DNA from: Acidisarcina sp.
GTDB taxonomy: Bacteria > Acidobacteriota > Terriglobia > Terriglobales > Acidobacteriaceae
NCBI GenBank assembly: GCA_035539175.1
Contig: DATLIY010000008.1
Location: 682,001 to 746,000, forward strand
DNA: 64,000 bases
Reading direction: 5' to 3'
Shown: piece by piece, positions 28,366 to 39,848 of the stretch
Position numbering within the stretch: the first letter of the stretch is position 1
Layout of the letters: each line of letters begins with the position of its first letter
Translations under genes and position numbers: made by a program
Notes under the pieces: model-generated
Told to the model about the DNA's origin: nothing
Database searches by the model: none
The model's input: the letters and a program-made list of their open reading frames with translations, nothing else

Positions 28366-29150
28366 TGCTCATCACGAAGGCATCTCTCATCTCTCAACTC
28401 GTCCCTCCTCTGGACGCGCAACTCGGCACGGAGTTGATTGACGAGTTCGTGTCACTGGAGCGTCGATACATTCAGCGGGAGTGGGAGCCTACTCAACTCG
28501 ACGGTGGCCAGTTCTGCGAGTTGCTCGGTCGAATCATCTACCATCTGGATTCGGGCAATCTGAACAGAGGCAAGGAGTTTGAGGAATGCGAAAAGTACGT
28601 CAAGAACGAGCAGGTGCCCCACAGCCTTAACCGACGCGATGCCCTCCACTTGATGATGGTGCTCCGCACCGCATACAAGTTCCGTAGCCAGCGGGGTGCG
28701 GTTCATATCTCGCCGACTTACAAGCCGAACCACATGGACTCGAAATTCGTCGTTGATGCCGTACGGTGGGCATTCGCAGAGGCACTCCGAATGTTCTGGA
28801 GTGGTGACCGAGAGAAAGTTGCAAGCGCAATCAGAGAGTTGTTGCAGTTCGATGTGCCAGCCATTGGTAGGTTCGAGGACAACCTAATCATCGTGCAACG
28901 GACAGACCTAGCTGCGGAGGAAGAGATTCTAGTTATGCTTCACTACGCGGGTGAGTCTGGATTCTCGCGAAGGGAACTGGGTAAGTACGTCAAACATCCA
29001 GCGTCAACCATAACCAGAGCCATCGACAAGCTGGAATCCTCTGCTATTCGCGAAATCGTGCAGCTGCCATCTACTGGCAATTACCGAATGACAGACCTCG
29101 GGTCTAAACGTATCCGTGAGAAACTTGCGGACAAACTGCTGACGATGTAG
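28365..29150 (+). CDS. Unrecognised protein with possible HEPN-like N-terminal and winged-helix C-terminal parts
   Basis: A 261-residue protein. Residues 75-150 include RRDALHLMMVLRTAYKFRSQRGAVH, an Arg-rich helix followed by RxxxGAxH spacing that loosely recalls HEPN or abortive-infection C-terminal domains. The last ~75 residues (EEILVMLHYAGESGFSRREL, then STITRAIDKLE) look like a MarR-type winged helix. This reading is an inference from pattern and may be wrong. It shares one base with the upstream gene and lies in the AT-rich block next to tRNA-Leu. Confidence 0.65.
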   Translation: MLITKASLISQLVPPLDAQLGTELIDEFVSLERRYIQREWEPTQLDGGQFCELLGRIIYHLDSGNLNRGKEFEECEKYVKNEQVPHSLNRRDALHLMMVLRTAYKFRSQRGAVHISPTYKPNHMDSKFVVDAVRWAFAEALRMFWSGDREKVASAIRELLQFDVPAIGRFEDNLIIVQRTDLAAEEEILVMLHYAGESGFSRRELGKYVKHPASTITRAIDKLESSAIREIVQLPSTGNYRMTDLGSKRIREKLADKLLTM

Positions 29151-29463
29151 AGGGGAGTCGCAACCTCCTGAAAATTCATCAAAAGCCGCATGAAGGAATT
29201 GTGCGGTTCGTGCTACTTCTGCGTTTCCCGCTATTTCCCGCGATTTTTCCCGCTCTACACCGTCTTTCTTCGATTTGAATGGAGACCCGTGTACGAGATA
29301 GCCATATCGACCGGGGCTTTCCATTTGCTGCTGCAAAGTTACAGTTCTATTCTTGTACCGAGTGATCAGGCCTGAATAACGAGCAGCAGAACACAAGCCG
29401 CTTGCGCACGCAAAAAGGGGGATCTCGTTGAGATCCCCCCTCGTGTTTTGTTGGTATGCCGCT
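29151..29463. other. Intergenic stretch after the unknown operon
   Basis: No gene is supported here. The only clear element is the terminator at 29417-29439. Sequence turns from AT-rich to GC-richer around 29400, which may mark the right edge of the accessory block. Confidence 0.4.
29417..29439 (-). terminator. Terminator of the minus-strand membrane protein gene
   Basis: GGGGGATCTC (29417-29426) pairs perfectly with GAGATCCCCC (29430-29439) around GTT. Read on the minus strand it ends in TTTTTG, 25 bases after the stop codon of the gene at 29464-30336. Confidence 0.85.
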
Positions 29464-30336
29464 CTAGGAGTTTGTCGTCTTTAAGGAGTTCTTGATCAGA
29501 ACCTTCTCGACTACCCGCTCTACATCGGAAAGAAAGAAGTCCGACGCGGGAGCAGGAGGGGGCTGCGGCTGATTCCTGCCGAGCGCCAGGGCTACCTCGT
29601 TCCAGCGCAGCAGCGACGAGCTTGGCGCCATCACCACGACGTTGCGCGCTGGCTCCGGACGATAGAAGTAATACGCGCAGATGCCGATCGCAACAATGTT
29701 GCACGCTTGTACGACATTGGCGGAGGTTGAGAATGCACCTTTTTGGTGGAAGGCGATTGCTGTGGCGACAAATCCGATTGCGGACGTCATGCCAAATCCC
29801 AGCGCGATGCCAAAGGGCCTGGAACGGTAAGACAGTCCAAGCTTCTGTGCAACCAGGGTCACAAAGGCCAACAGGCAAAGCTCCATGATGCTAACGCACT
29901 GCATAAGTTCGGTGGCAACTGAGACAAGGGAGTGCTTACTCAGCTGCGCAGGCGTGTAACTGGAGGTCGCCGCCAAAATAACCGAAATAATGACGACCCA
30001 GCGAAACACTAGTACGCCAAGGCGGCTCAAGCCCGGCAGCGGTTGCATGACTTCACGGAAGATCTGCTGAATGGTGAAAAACAGCAGAACGCCGCACGCC
30101 AAGTAAACGGTCCAATAGCCCCAGAAATACCAGACATAACGCTGCGCCGCCCGGATAGAGACGGGTCCATAAGGAAGAACGCCAAAGGAGATGCCGAAGA
30201 GAAGCGTCAAAACAAGATATCCAACCAGCGCTGGATATCGCTCATACACCTTGCCACGCACAGCGGCGCAGAGCGCAACCGCTGTTACGATCGGTACGAC
30301 GACGGAAAGGCCCTCAGCAATGTGCGTCGAGTCCAT
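29464..30336 (-). CDS. Multi-pass membrane protein of unknown function
   Basis: A 290-residue protein with about seven hydrophobic segments spread over residues 8-225, followed by a soluble Pro-rich tail of about 60 residues (RNQPQPPPAPASDFF). No enzymatic motif is seen. The ATG at 30336 follows AGGTGA at six bases. Similar seven-helix proteins of unknown role are frequent in acidobacterial genomes, which is the most I can say. Confidence 0.65.
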   Translation of the reverse strand: MDSTHIAEGLSVVVPIVTAVALCAAVRGKVYERYPALVGYLVLTLLFGISFGVLPYGPVSIRAAQRYVWYFWGYWTVYLACGVLLFFTIQQIFREVMQPLPGLSRLGVLVFRWVVIISVILAATSSYTPAQLSKHSLVSVATELMQCVSIMELCLLAFVTLVAQKLGLSYRSRPFGIALGFGMTSAIGFVATAIAFHQKGAFSTSANVVQACNIVAIGICAYYFYRPEPARNVVVMAPSSSLLRWNEVALALGRNQPQPPPAPASDFFLSDVERVVEKVLIKNSLKTTNS

Positions 30337-30438
30337 GAGATCACCTGATTCGAGACATAAGGATATCTCGATTCCCAAGTGATCTCAAGCCTAGATCCAT
30401 CTATCTCTTGGCACTTTGGTGCTACAAACTTTAGGGTG

Positions 30439-30612
30439 TTACCGCTCCATAAAGCCGCAGGTATTGACACCGTCGGGTTCGCACACGGGCACGGGAGCTT
30501 TGGCTGCCGGGACCTGTCCACTGATAAAGGGAGTGTTCTTCGGCAAAGAGTTAGCGGCGGCGGCGCCAATCAAAACTACACCAAGGGCAAAAAGACGGAT
30601 CGCGAGCTTCAT
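30439..30612 (-). CDS. 57-residue secreted peptide
   Basis: A short gene: a signal peptide (MKLAIRLFALGVVLIGAAAA) followed by a mature part of about 36 residues beginning NSLPKNTPFISGQVPAAKAP and ending with two Cys (VCEPDGVNTCGFMER) that could form a disulfide. GAGGAG lies about nine bases upstream of the ATG at 30612. Coding is supported by signal peptide, ribosome site and GC-rich third positions. Function is unknown; candidates are a secreted signal or a structural peptide. Confidence 0.6.
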   Translation of the reverse strand: MKLAIRLFALGVVLIGAAAANSLPKNTPFISGQVPAAKAPVPVCEPDGVNTCGFMER

Positions 30613-33603
<2,991 letters not shown>

Positions 33604-34397
33604 GCTGCGGTGTGGTGGTGGGGGTGGTGTTAGGCGGACACATAAAGTGTAGCTCCATATACGTGTCCGAATCTGTTCCGTCCCGTCCTTCCGGACAGCA
33701 TGAAGATGGGAGCGCCTCTACAAAATTGCCGCGTATATCGCCCACGCCCTTGCCCCGCGCAGGAATCAAATACGTGCTGGTAGATGACGTTGTTGCACTT
33801 CATCGAGTAACGCTCGGGCACGTAGGTTCGCGGTAGTTCATCCAAACGGTCTCGATTGTGTAACGCACCGTGCCCATCTTGCCTGCTGTATTTCTTCCGA
33901 TCGAGAACCAACCTTTCGCTCTTAAGTCGCCGCAATTCTTTTAGCCGTTCAGTTGGGAGTCCTTTCAGGGACAAGAGCCCAACTGCACCCGAGCAGCAGA
34001 AGGGTCGGTGTTCAGACTGTTGGAGTTTAGGGAGATTTAGTGGATCTCTTCCCGGTATCGCCGGCTTTTCCAGCATGTCCTCGCCGTCCGCAATGTCATC
34101 CATAACTGTATCGGCCACGCTTTACCGCGACGGAGACGGGCGGTACACTCCTGCCTGATCAATCCGCCGGCTCGGTGGAATCACAGACCAGACCCCCAAG
34201 CGTCGAGCACATGGAGAACTTTAATCAGCCTGGCTGACCAGCTAAATTCATACATTGATTCATAGGCGAGCGGGCGTCCGTCCAGAGAACAACGGGCCGC
34301 AATTCTCCAGCGTTATCCATCGATTCGGCGCGGAGCCGTTCAACGAATCGTGTCTGTTATCATCATCTCCCCCCAATTTCAGAGCTTTGAGGTATTG
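33604..34397. other. About 790 bases without a recognisable gene, left edge of an AT-richer island
   Basis: Open frames exist on both strands (for example 33630-34118 on the minus strand) but none resembles a known family, has a convincing ribosome site or keeps consistent codon bias. The stretch may be decayed DNA accompanying the island gene that follows. Confidence 0.4.
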
Positions 34398-35594
34398 ATG
34401 CCCAAACGCATAAAAGTGTATTTGGCGGGCCCGGTGACTGGTTGCAATCGCGATCAACAAGTGAAATGGAGAAAGGACATTAAGCGGGGTCTCCAAAAAG
34501 CTGGCTTTGAATCGCTCGATCCGACAACAGAAACAGCGCGTAAGGGGGCGCTTGCCGTTGCCGCGGATATTGAAGAGGCCGACGTTGTCATCGCAAATAT
34601 GTGGAAAGAGTCCATTGGAACCGTCTTGGGAATCGTACATGCCCAGCGGCTTGGCATTCCCGTTATATTGATCGACCGCAATTACTTAAACAGTCCGGTA
34701 CTCGAGGCTCTCGTCGATCAAGTCGTCAGAGATGAAGATGCAGCAGTCAACTATCTAACCAATGAACTTTTGAAAGGCTTTCAACGGACTATTGTCGTCC
34801 GCAAAAAAAATCAATCAGGCTCTACGAAAGAAGAAGCATTCAGTCCAGCAAAGCTCCAAAGGTCTCTCAAGGCTTCGTGCACACATGCTGGGATTGATGA
34901 CCCTGTATTCTGCACAATGCTTTTTCAGCGAGTAAAGAGAAGCATCTTCAATAGCTCAGATGGAAAAAGCATTCCCAGCGAGACGATCCGTTCGCTGATC
35001 TTTCAAGAGATCACGAATCTGTCTTCAGAAGTGCCCGGTCTTCATCAAGCCGACCAGACCACGATTCAACAGCACGCGACAACCATGAAGCAAATCTGGG
35101 AGGACTACGAATTTAACAAAGAAGTTCACGAAGAGCAGAGCGCATTAGAGGGGATGTACATCGACGAAATCGAATCCCTTGGCGCCGAAATTGCCCAATT
35201 ACGTCTCAGGCTCTTATTTAGGACCAACAACTTCCCCTCAAAGGATGACCAGGAGCATTCAGTAGCGGTCAGTTTGGCGTCTCAACTTCAATCACTCTTG
35301 GCGAATCGCCGAGCCCTCTGCATCCGACGAATCGGTCGAGGAAGTTTTCAAAACGCATTCGAGAGATTGGGTTTGCCAGGCGATGATTTTGTGCGTTTCT
35401 TTGTCGAAGAGGAAAGGGACGGGAAACAATCCAATCTGAACAAATACCTGAAGGGTGCGATTACCCAGTATAGCTACGTTCTCTACGCTGGTGAAGATCT
35501 TCGGCATATTAGTGACCCAGCAGTCGGTTCAGCAGAGAATTTCATTCGCGGCTACGGTGTGAATGACGCAATTCGAAGACTTCTTTCAAAATGA
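34398..35594 (+). CDS. Deoxyribosyltransferase-like domain fused to ATP-cone and an unknown C-terminal domain
   Basis: A 398-residue protein with three parts. Residues 1-95 resemble the nucleoside 2-deoxyribosyltransferase fold (KVYLAGPVTG, then ADIEEADVVIANM and IGTVLGIVHAQRLGIPVILID). The family GTxxE motif reads GTVLG, so the usual catalytic Glu seems absent. Residues 131-210 resemble an ATP-cone, the nucleotide sensor of NrdR and ribonucleotide reductases (TIVVRKKNQS, FSPAKLQRSLKASC, IPSETIRSLIFQEI). Residues 240-398 are unknown (ALCIRRIGRGSFQNAF). The ATG at 34398 follows GAGG. Composition is AT-richer than both neighbours, suggesting transfer. A nucleotide-sensing defence role is possible, by inference only. 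Confidence 0.68.
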   Translation: MPKRIKVYLAGPVTGCNRDQQVKWRKDIKRGLQKAGFESLDPTTETARKGALAVAADIEEADVVIANMWKESIGTVLGIVHAQRLGIPVILIDRNYLNSPVLEALVDQVVRDEDAAVNYLTNELLKGFQRTIVVRKKNQSGSTKEEAFSPAKLQRSLKASCTHAGIDDPVFCTMLFQRVKRSIFNSSDGKSIPSETIRSLIFQEITNLSSEVPGLHQADQTTIQQHATTMKQIWEDYEFNKEVHEEQSALEGMYIDEIESLGAEIAQLRLRLLFRTNNFPSKDDQEHSVAVSLASQLQSLLANRRALCIRRIGRGSFQNAFERLGLPGDDFVRFFVEEERDGKQSNLNKYLKGAITQYSYVLYAGEDLRHISDPAVGSAENFIRGYGVNDAIRRLLSK

Positions 35595-35809
35595 GATCTT
35601 AGTCGAAATAGCTCGGATTTTACCGCACGCGACGTGTCGCATTTGAATGCACGCACATAAGCTTGGATCCTCCTCGAAAAGCTTTTACTTCGATCCGCAC
35701 GCTTTGGTCGTGCTTTTCGTACGGCAAAGCGCAGGCTCTCAAATGCCGCTATGTCCCTCCGTTCCGGGAACGAAGTGGGGGCACTCGTAATTTTCTTATG
35801 CAAATCTCA

Positions 35810-35839
35810 TTGACATTCCCATAAATGGATCGCTATTTT
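35810..35839 (+). promoter_or_regulatory. Promoter of the muropeptide-salvage cluster
   Basis: A consensus -35 TTGACA (35810-35815) and a -10-like TATTTT (35834-35839) are separated by 18 bases. Transcription would begin near 35846, leaving a leader of about 210 bases before the receptor gene. Confidence 0.62.
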
Positions 35840-35844
35840 TCCTC

Positions 35845-35862
35845 CAGTCATATAGATGACTG
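35845..35862. promoter_or_regulatory. Palindromic operator candidate at the expected start site
   Basis: CAGTCAT-ATAG-ATGACTG is a perfect 7-bp inverted repeat with a 4-base centre, placed exactly at the predicted transcription start. A repressor bound here would block the promoter at 35810. The obvious candidate is the GntR/UTRA regulator at the end of the same cluster (48731-49531), as such proteins bind short palindromes as dimers. Confidence 0.5.
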
Positions 35863-36053
35863 AATCACCTCCGCCTGCGTCCCCCCCGCTGCGGAGCAGG
35901 TCTGCAAGAAGCCGCATGCGGAGAACCCGGCCGCGGCTGGCATGGCCCGCTGCAGAAGTATGCCCGTGGGCCCTGGTTCACGAGAGCAGTTCGACTCCGC
36001 AACATTGTTCTGGTTCGGAGCGGCATGTTCATCTGAGGAGGCGAACAACAAGA

Positions 36054-39000
36054 ATGACTCACAAAAGAAGAATGCGTTTTGTTGCCCTGCTTGCGATCCT
36101 CGCCCTGGCGCTTGGTGGCCGGATTCTGTCCGCCCAGAGCAGCGTATCGGGCGCTATCAGCGGTACCGTCTCCGACTCCAGCGGTGCAGTGATCTCCGGC
36201 GCCACTGTGACCCTCACCAACACGGATCGCGACCAAGTAATCCGAACGCTCACGACTTCATCCACCGGCTTTTACACTGCGGGGTCACTGCCGCTCGGAA
36301 CCTATTCGGTCACCGTCGCGTCCCCTGGTTTCAAGACCGAGGTGATCACCGGCCTGGCGCTCCATGTGAGCGATTCGCTCACCGTCAACCGCACCCTGAA
36401 GCCTGGAGAGGTGACCGAAGTTGCCCGCGTCACCGCCGACGAGGCGCGCGTGAATCTTGAGGACGCCACTGCAGCCGGCTTGATCAATGGCGAGCAGATC
36501 AGCGAAATGCCGCTCATCACCCGCAATTACGAGAGCCTCATCAACCTTCAGCCGGGTGTGGCCTTTGGCGGCTCGAGTGATCAGCTCAACCGCGGTCCCA
36601 ACAGCCCCACGGGCGGCTCCAGCACCGTGGCCTTCTCCATCAACGGCGGTCGCACCACTTCGAACAACTGGACCATCGACGGCGCGGACAATCTGGACCG
36701 CGGCGCGAATTTGACGCTCTATACCTACCCCAGCCCCGACGCCATCGCGGAGTTCAAGACGCTGCGCGGCCAGTACTCGGCGCAGTTTGGCCGCAACGCC
36801 TCGGGCCAGATCGACGTCGTCACCAAGTCCGGCACCAACGCCATCCACGGCAGCGCGTATGAGTACCTCCGCAACGACTACCTGGACGCGAACGGCTATT
36901 ACAACAACTTCAAGCACATTCCCATCACCAAGTACCGCTACAACGACTTCGGCTTCTCGTTCGGTGGCCCGGTGTATCTGCCGAAGATCTACAACGGCAA
37001 AGACAAGACATTCTTCTTTATCTCGGAAGAGTGGCTGCGCGACATCACGTATTCCACCGGCACGGCCATTGTGCCTACGGCGGATGAGCGCAACGGTGAC
37101 TTCAGCAACAGCGGCTATCTGTCCGGCACTGCCTGGACGACGGGCCCGATCAACGTCTGTACGGCGTTTACCTACAACACCACCAACCAGACCAGCAGTT
37201 GTACCGCCGCTGGCACCAAGGTTACAAATATCTCGCCAGCCGCGCAGGCGTATCTCAAGGACATCTACAGCGTCATTCCGAATCCGGACGTGGCAAAGAA
37301 TCTTGCCCAGAACCAGGACCCGCACTCCCTTTCATCGACGATTTCGAACCACTTCAACAACCTCAACACCGTGGTGCGCATTGATGAGCAGGTCGGTCAG
37401 AAGCTGAGCGTTTTCTACCGCTATCTGCATGACACTTTCCCGTCTTTCCAGGGCTCGGGCACCTTCGTGGCCATCCCCATTCCGGGTCTGTCCGCGACGG
37501 TAACTCAAGCGCCGGGTACGCAGCATCTAGCACATGGCACCTATGTTTTTTCGCCAAGCCTGATCGCCAACCTCGGCTACGCTTACTCGAACGGCTCGAT
37601 TCTCACGCAGCCGCAGGGTGTGCTGCTCTCTTCGCGGTCGAAGGACATCAACATTGCACTGCCCTACACGAGCACCGTCGGCGTGGTGCCGACCATCGCC
37701 GTGAGCGGCATGACGACGCTGGGCGGCGGTGTGGTCTATGTGGATCACGGCATCAATCACCAAGTCTTCGGCGACGTAGCCAAGACCTGGCGGAATCACA
37801 TGTTCACCGCGGGCTTTACCTACAACCACTATGAGAAGCAGGAAAACAGCGCCGGTGGTGGTAACCAGGGTTCTTTCAGCTTCACCAACGACGCTTCCTA
37901 TCCCATCATTGGTAAACCGGCATCATCGAGTATAGGGACCGTGCAGGCCTTTGCGAACTTCCTGCTCGGTAATGCCAACAACGGCTTCTCGCAGAGCTCG
38001 CGCAACATCCACGTCGACGTGCAGTCCAATCTCTGGGAAGGCTTCCTGCAGGATGACTGGAAGGTTCGCCCGGGCCTGACGTTGAACCTCGGCGTGCGCT
38101 ACAGCTACTTCGGCCAGCCCTTCGACGGCAATCGCTACCTAAGCAACTTCGATCCTTCCACCTACTCGGCCGACAAGGCGCCAACCATCGCCGCCAACGG
38201 CCTGATGTGCTTTACTGGACCCTGCAATCAGACGGGTAGCAATGCAGGCCTCTCGGCCTCACCGAACTCTAACGCCGACTACGTGGGCAAGAACTACATC
38301 AACGGCATGATCTTCGGCAATCCGAGTTCAGCAAACAATAACCAGGCCTCGCCCTATGGCAACAAGGTGGGCAAGGCCGGCAATCTCAACTTCTCACCGC
38401 GCGTCGGATTCTCCTGGGACGTCTACGGCAACGGCAAGACCGCGCTCCGCGGCGGCTACGGTCTCTCCTATGACCAGGCCGAAGTGAGCTATTACGAGAC
38501 CACGATATTCAACAATCCGCCTGCGGTCGCAACCTACACGCAGACTAATTCGGTACTCGATAACCCGACCAGCGGTACCACCTCCAACACCCCATCCACG
38601 GCTCCCGGACGCATTCAGGGGCTTCCGCTGAACTTCCAGACGCCTTACGTGCAGCAGTACTCGCTCGACATCCAGCAGCAGATCACGCCGTCATTCCAGT
38701 TCGATATCGGCTACTTCGGAACCCACGGTACTCATCTGCTCGGCATCCTCGAGATCAACCAGCCAAAGCCCGGAGCTTGGCAGGGGGTGGTTGATCCGCG
38801 CTCAGCCAGCTCGGGCTGCTCCACCACCTACGGCGGCGTTACTGTACCCGCCTTCCTCAACTCCACCTGCGATCGCGTCCTGAATCAGATCAAGCCCTAC
38901 CTCGGCTACTTCGCCATCGACGCTATGCGCTCAATCTTCAACTCCAATTACAACGCCCTGCAGGCGAAGATCACAAAGCGCTTCACCGGCAAGACCTATA

Positions 39001-39758
39001 TCGACGCAAACTACACCTGGTCGCGTGATTTGACGAATGCCCAGGCTGACTATTCCGGAGTCATCCAGAACATCTACAACATCAACGGCGAATACGGCCG
39101 TGCAGCGGTGGACCGCACCCACGTCTTCAACATGGATGGCGTTTTCGAAGAGCCATTTTTCCGCGATCAACGCGGCTTTGCTGGCCGTGCGTTTGGCGGC
39201 TGGGAGATTTCCGCGATCCTCTCCATCAACTCTGGACTTCCGCTCACGATTTCCGACAGCGGCGGCTCAACGATCAGCTACAACCTGCCGGGCGGTGTGG
39301 CCAGTATCTATAATGGCCAGATTTCCGGAGGACTCGTCACCGATAACGCCGGACTAAGCGTGCTAGGCAACACGAACGCTGGCCTCCGCCCCAACCAGAT
39401 CGGCGATCCGAACCACGGCCATGGCATCAAGATCCACAACAAGGCCTACGGCTCTTCGTCTGCGCCTTGGTTCTACACTGGTGCTTTCGCGGCACCTGCT
39501 CCCACCAGCCCGATCCCAGGCAACGCCCGCCGAGGGACCATCGAGGGCCCCGGCTTCATCCGCCTCGACGGTGGCATCTTCCGCAATTTTCGCATCTATG
39601 AAAGGCTGAACTTCCAGCTCCGCGCTGAAGCCTTCAATGCGCTCAACCACACCAATGTGAACTCCGTCGGTACCAACGCGACGTCCAGTACCTTCGGCCA
39701 GGTAACCGGCTACCGCGATCCGCGCATCCTGCAGCTCGCGGGCAAGTTCACTTTCTGA
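36054..39758 (+). CDS. TonB-dependent receptor, Oar-like, with carboxypeptidase-regulatory-like N-terminal domain
   Basis: A 1,234-residue outer-membrane protein. A signal peptide (FVALLAILALALGGRILSAQ) is followed by a CarboxypepD_reg-like beta domain (about 25-110, GAISGTVSDSSGAVISGATV), a plug domain with INLQPGVAFGGSSDQ and SINGGRTTSNNWTIDGADN, and a large barrel ending in an aromatic-rich strand (LQLAGKFTF). This Oar-like architecture is greatly expanded in Acidobacteria for uptake of glycans or other large solutes. The gene heads the cluster and lies 90 bases before the symporter, so I infer import of peptidoglycan fragments. The ATG at 36054 follows GAGGAG at 12 bases; an ATG at 36072 is an alternative. 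Confidence 0.88.
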   Translation: MTHKRRMRFVALLAILALALGGRILSAQSSVSGAISGTVSDSSGAVISGATVTLTNTDRDQVIRTLTTSSTGFYTAGSLPLGTYSVTVASPGFKTEVITGLALHVSDSLTVNRTLKPGEVTEVARVTADEARVNLEDATAAGLINGEQISEMPLITRNYESLINLQPGVAFGGSSDQLNRGPNSPTGGSSTVAFSINGGRTTSNNWTIDGADNLDRGANLTLYTYPSPDAIAEFKTLRGQYSAQFGRNASGQIDVVTKSGTNAIHGSAYEYLRNDYLDANGYYNNFKHIPITKYRYNDFGFSFGGPVYLPKIYNGKDKTFFFISEEWLRDITYSTGTAIVPTADERNGDFSNSGYLSGTAWTTGPINVCTAFTYNTTNQTSSCTAAGTKVTNISPAAQAYLKDIYSVIPNPDVAKNLAQNQDPHSLSSTISNHFNNLNTVVRIDEQVGQKLSVFYRYLHDTFPSFQGSGTFVAIPIPGLSATVTQAPGTQHLAHGTYVFSPSLIANLGYAYSNGSILTQPQGVLLSSRSKDINIALPYTSTVGVVPTIAVSGMTTLGGGVVYVDHGINHQVFGDVAKTWRNHMFTAGFTYNHYEKQENSAGGGNQGSFSFTNDASYPIIGKPASSSIGTVQAFANFLLGNANNGFSQSSRNIHVDVQSNLWEGFLQDDWKVRPGLTLNLGVRYSYFGQPFDGNRYLSNFDPSTYSADKAPTIAANGLMCFTGPCNQTGSNAGLSASPNSNADYVGKNYINGMIFGNPSSANNNQASPYGNKVGKAGNLNFSPRVGFSWDVYGNGKTALRGGYGLSYDQAEVSYYETTIFNNPPAVATYTQTNSVLDNPTSGTTSNTPSTAPGRIQGLPLNFQTPYVQQYSLDIQQQITPSFQFDIGYFGTHGTHLLGILEINQPKPGAWQGVVDPRSASSGCSTTYGGVTVPAFLNSTCDRVLNQIKPYLGYFAIDAMRSIFNSNYNALQAKITKRFTGKTYIDANYTWSRDLTNAQADYSGVIQNIYNINGEYGRAAVDRTHVFNMDGVFEEPFFRDQRGFAGRAFGGWEISAILSINSGLPLTISDSGGSTISYNLPGGVASIYNGQISGGLVTDNAGLSVLGNTNAGLRPNQIGDPNHGHGIKIHNKAYGSSSAPWFYTGAFAAPAPTSPIPGNARRGTIEGPGFIRLDGGIFRNFRIYERLNFQLRAEAFNALNHTNVNSVGTNATSSTFGQVTGYRDPRILQLAGKFTF

Positions 39759-39848
39759 GACTGCCTTTGGGCATATAACCCGGCTGCTTCGCCCCGCGGC
39801 GCGCAGCCGGTTCTTCGAATAGAGAAACCGAGTGCGACAGGGATACGA

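Noticed and set aside
33630-34118. Open frame of about 160 codons on the minus strand
   Set aside because: No recognisable motif, no ribosome site, and codon use does not resemble real genes in the window; left as unassigned intergenic DNA.
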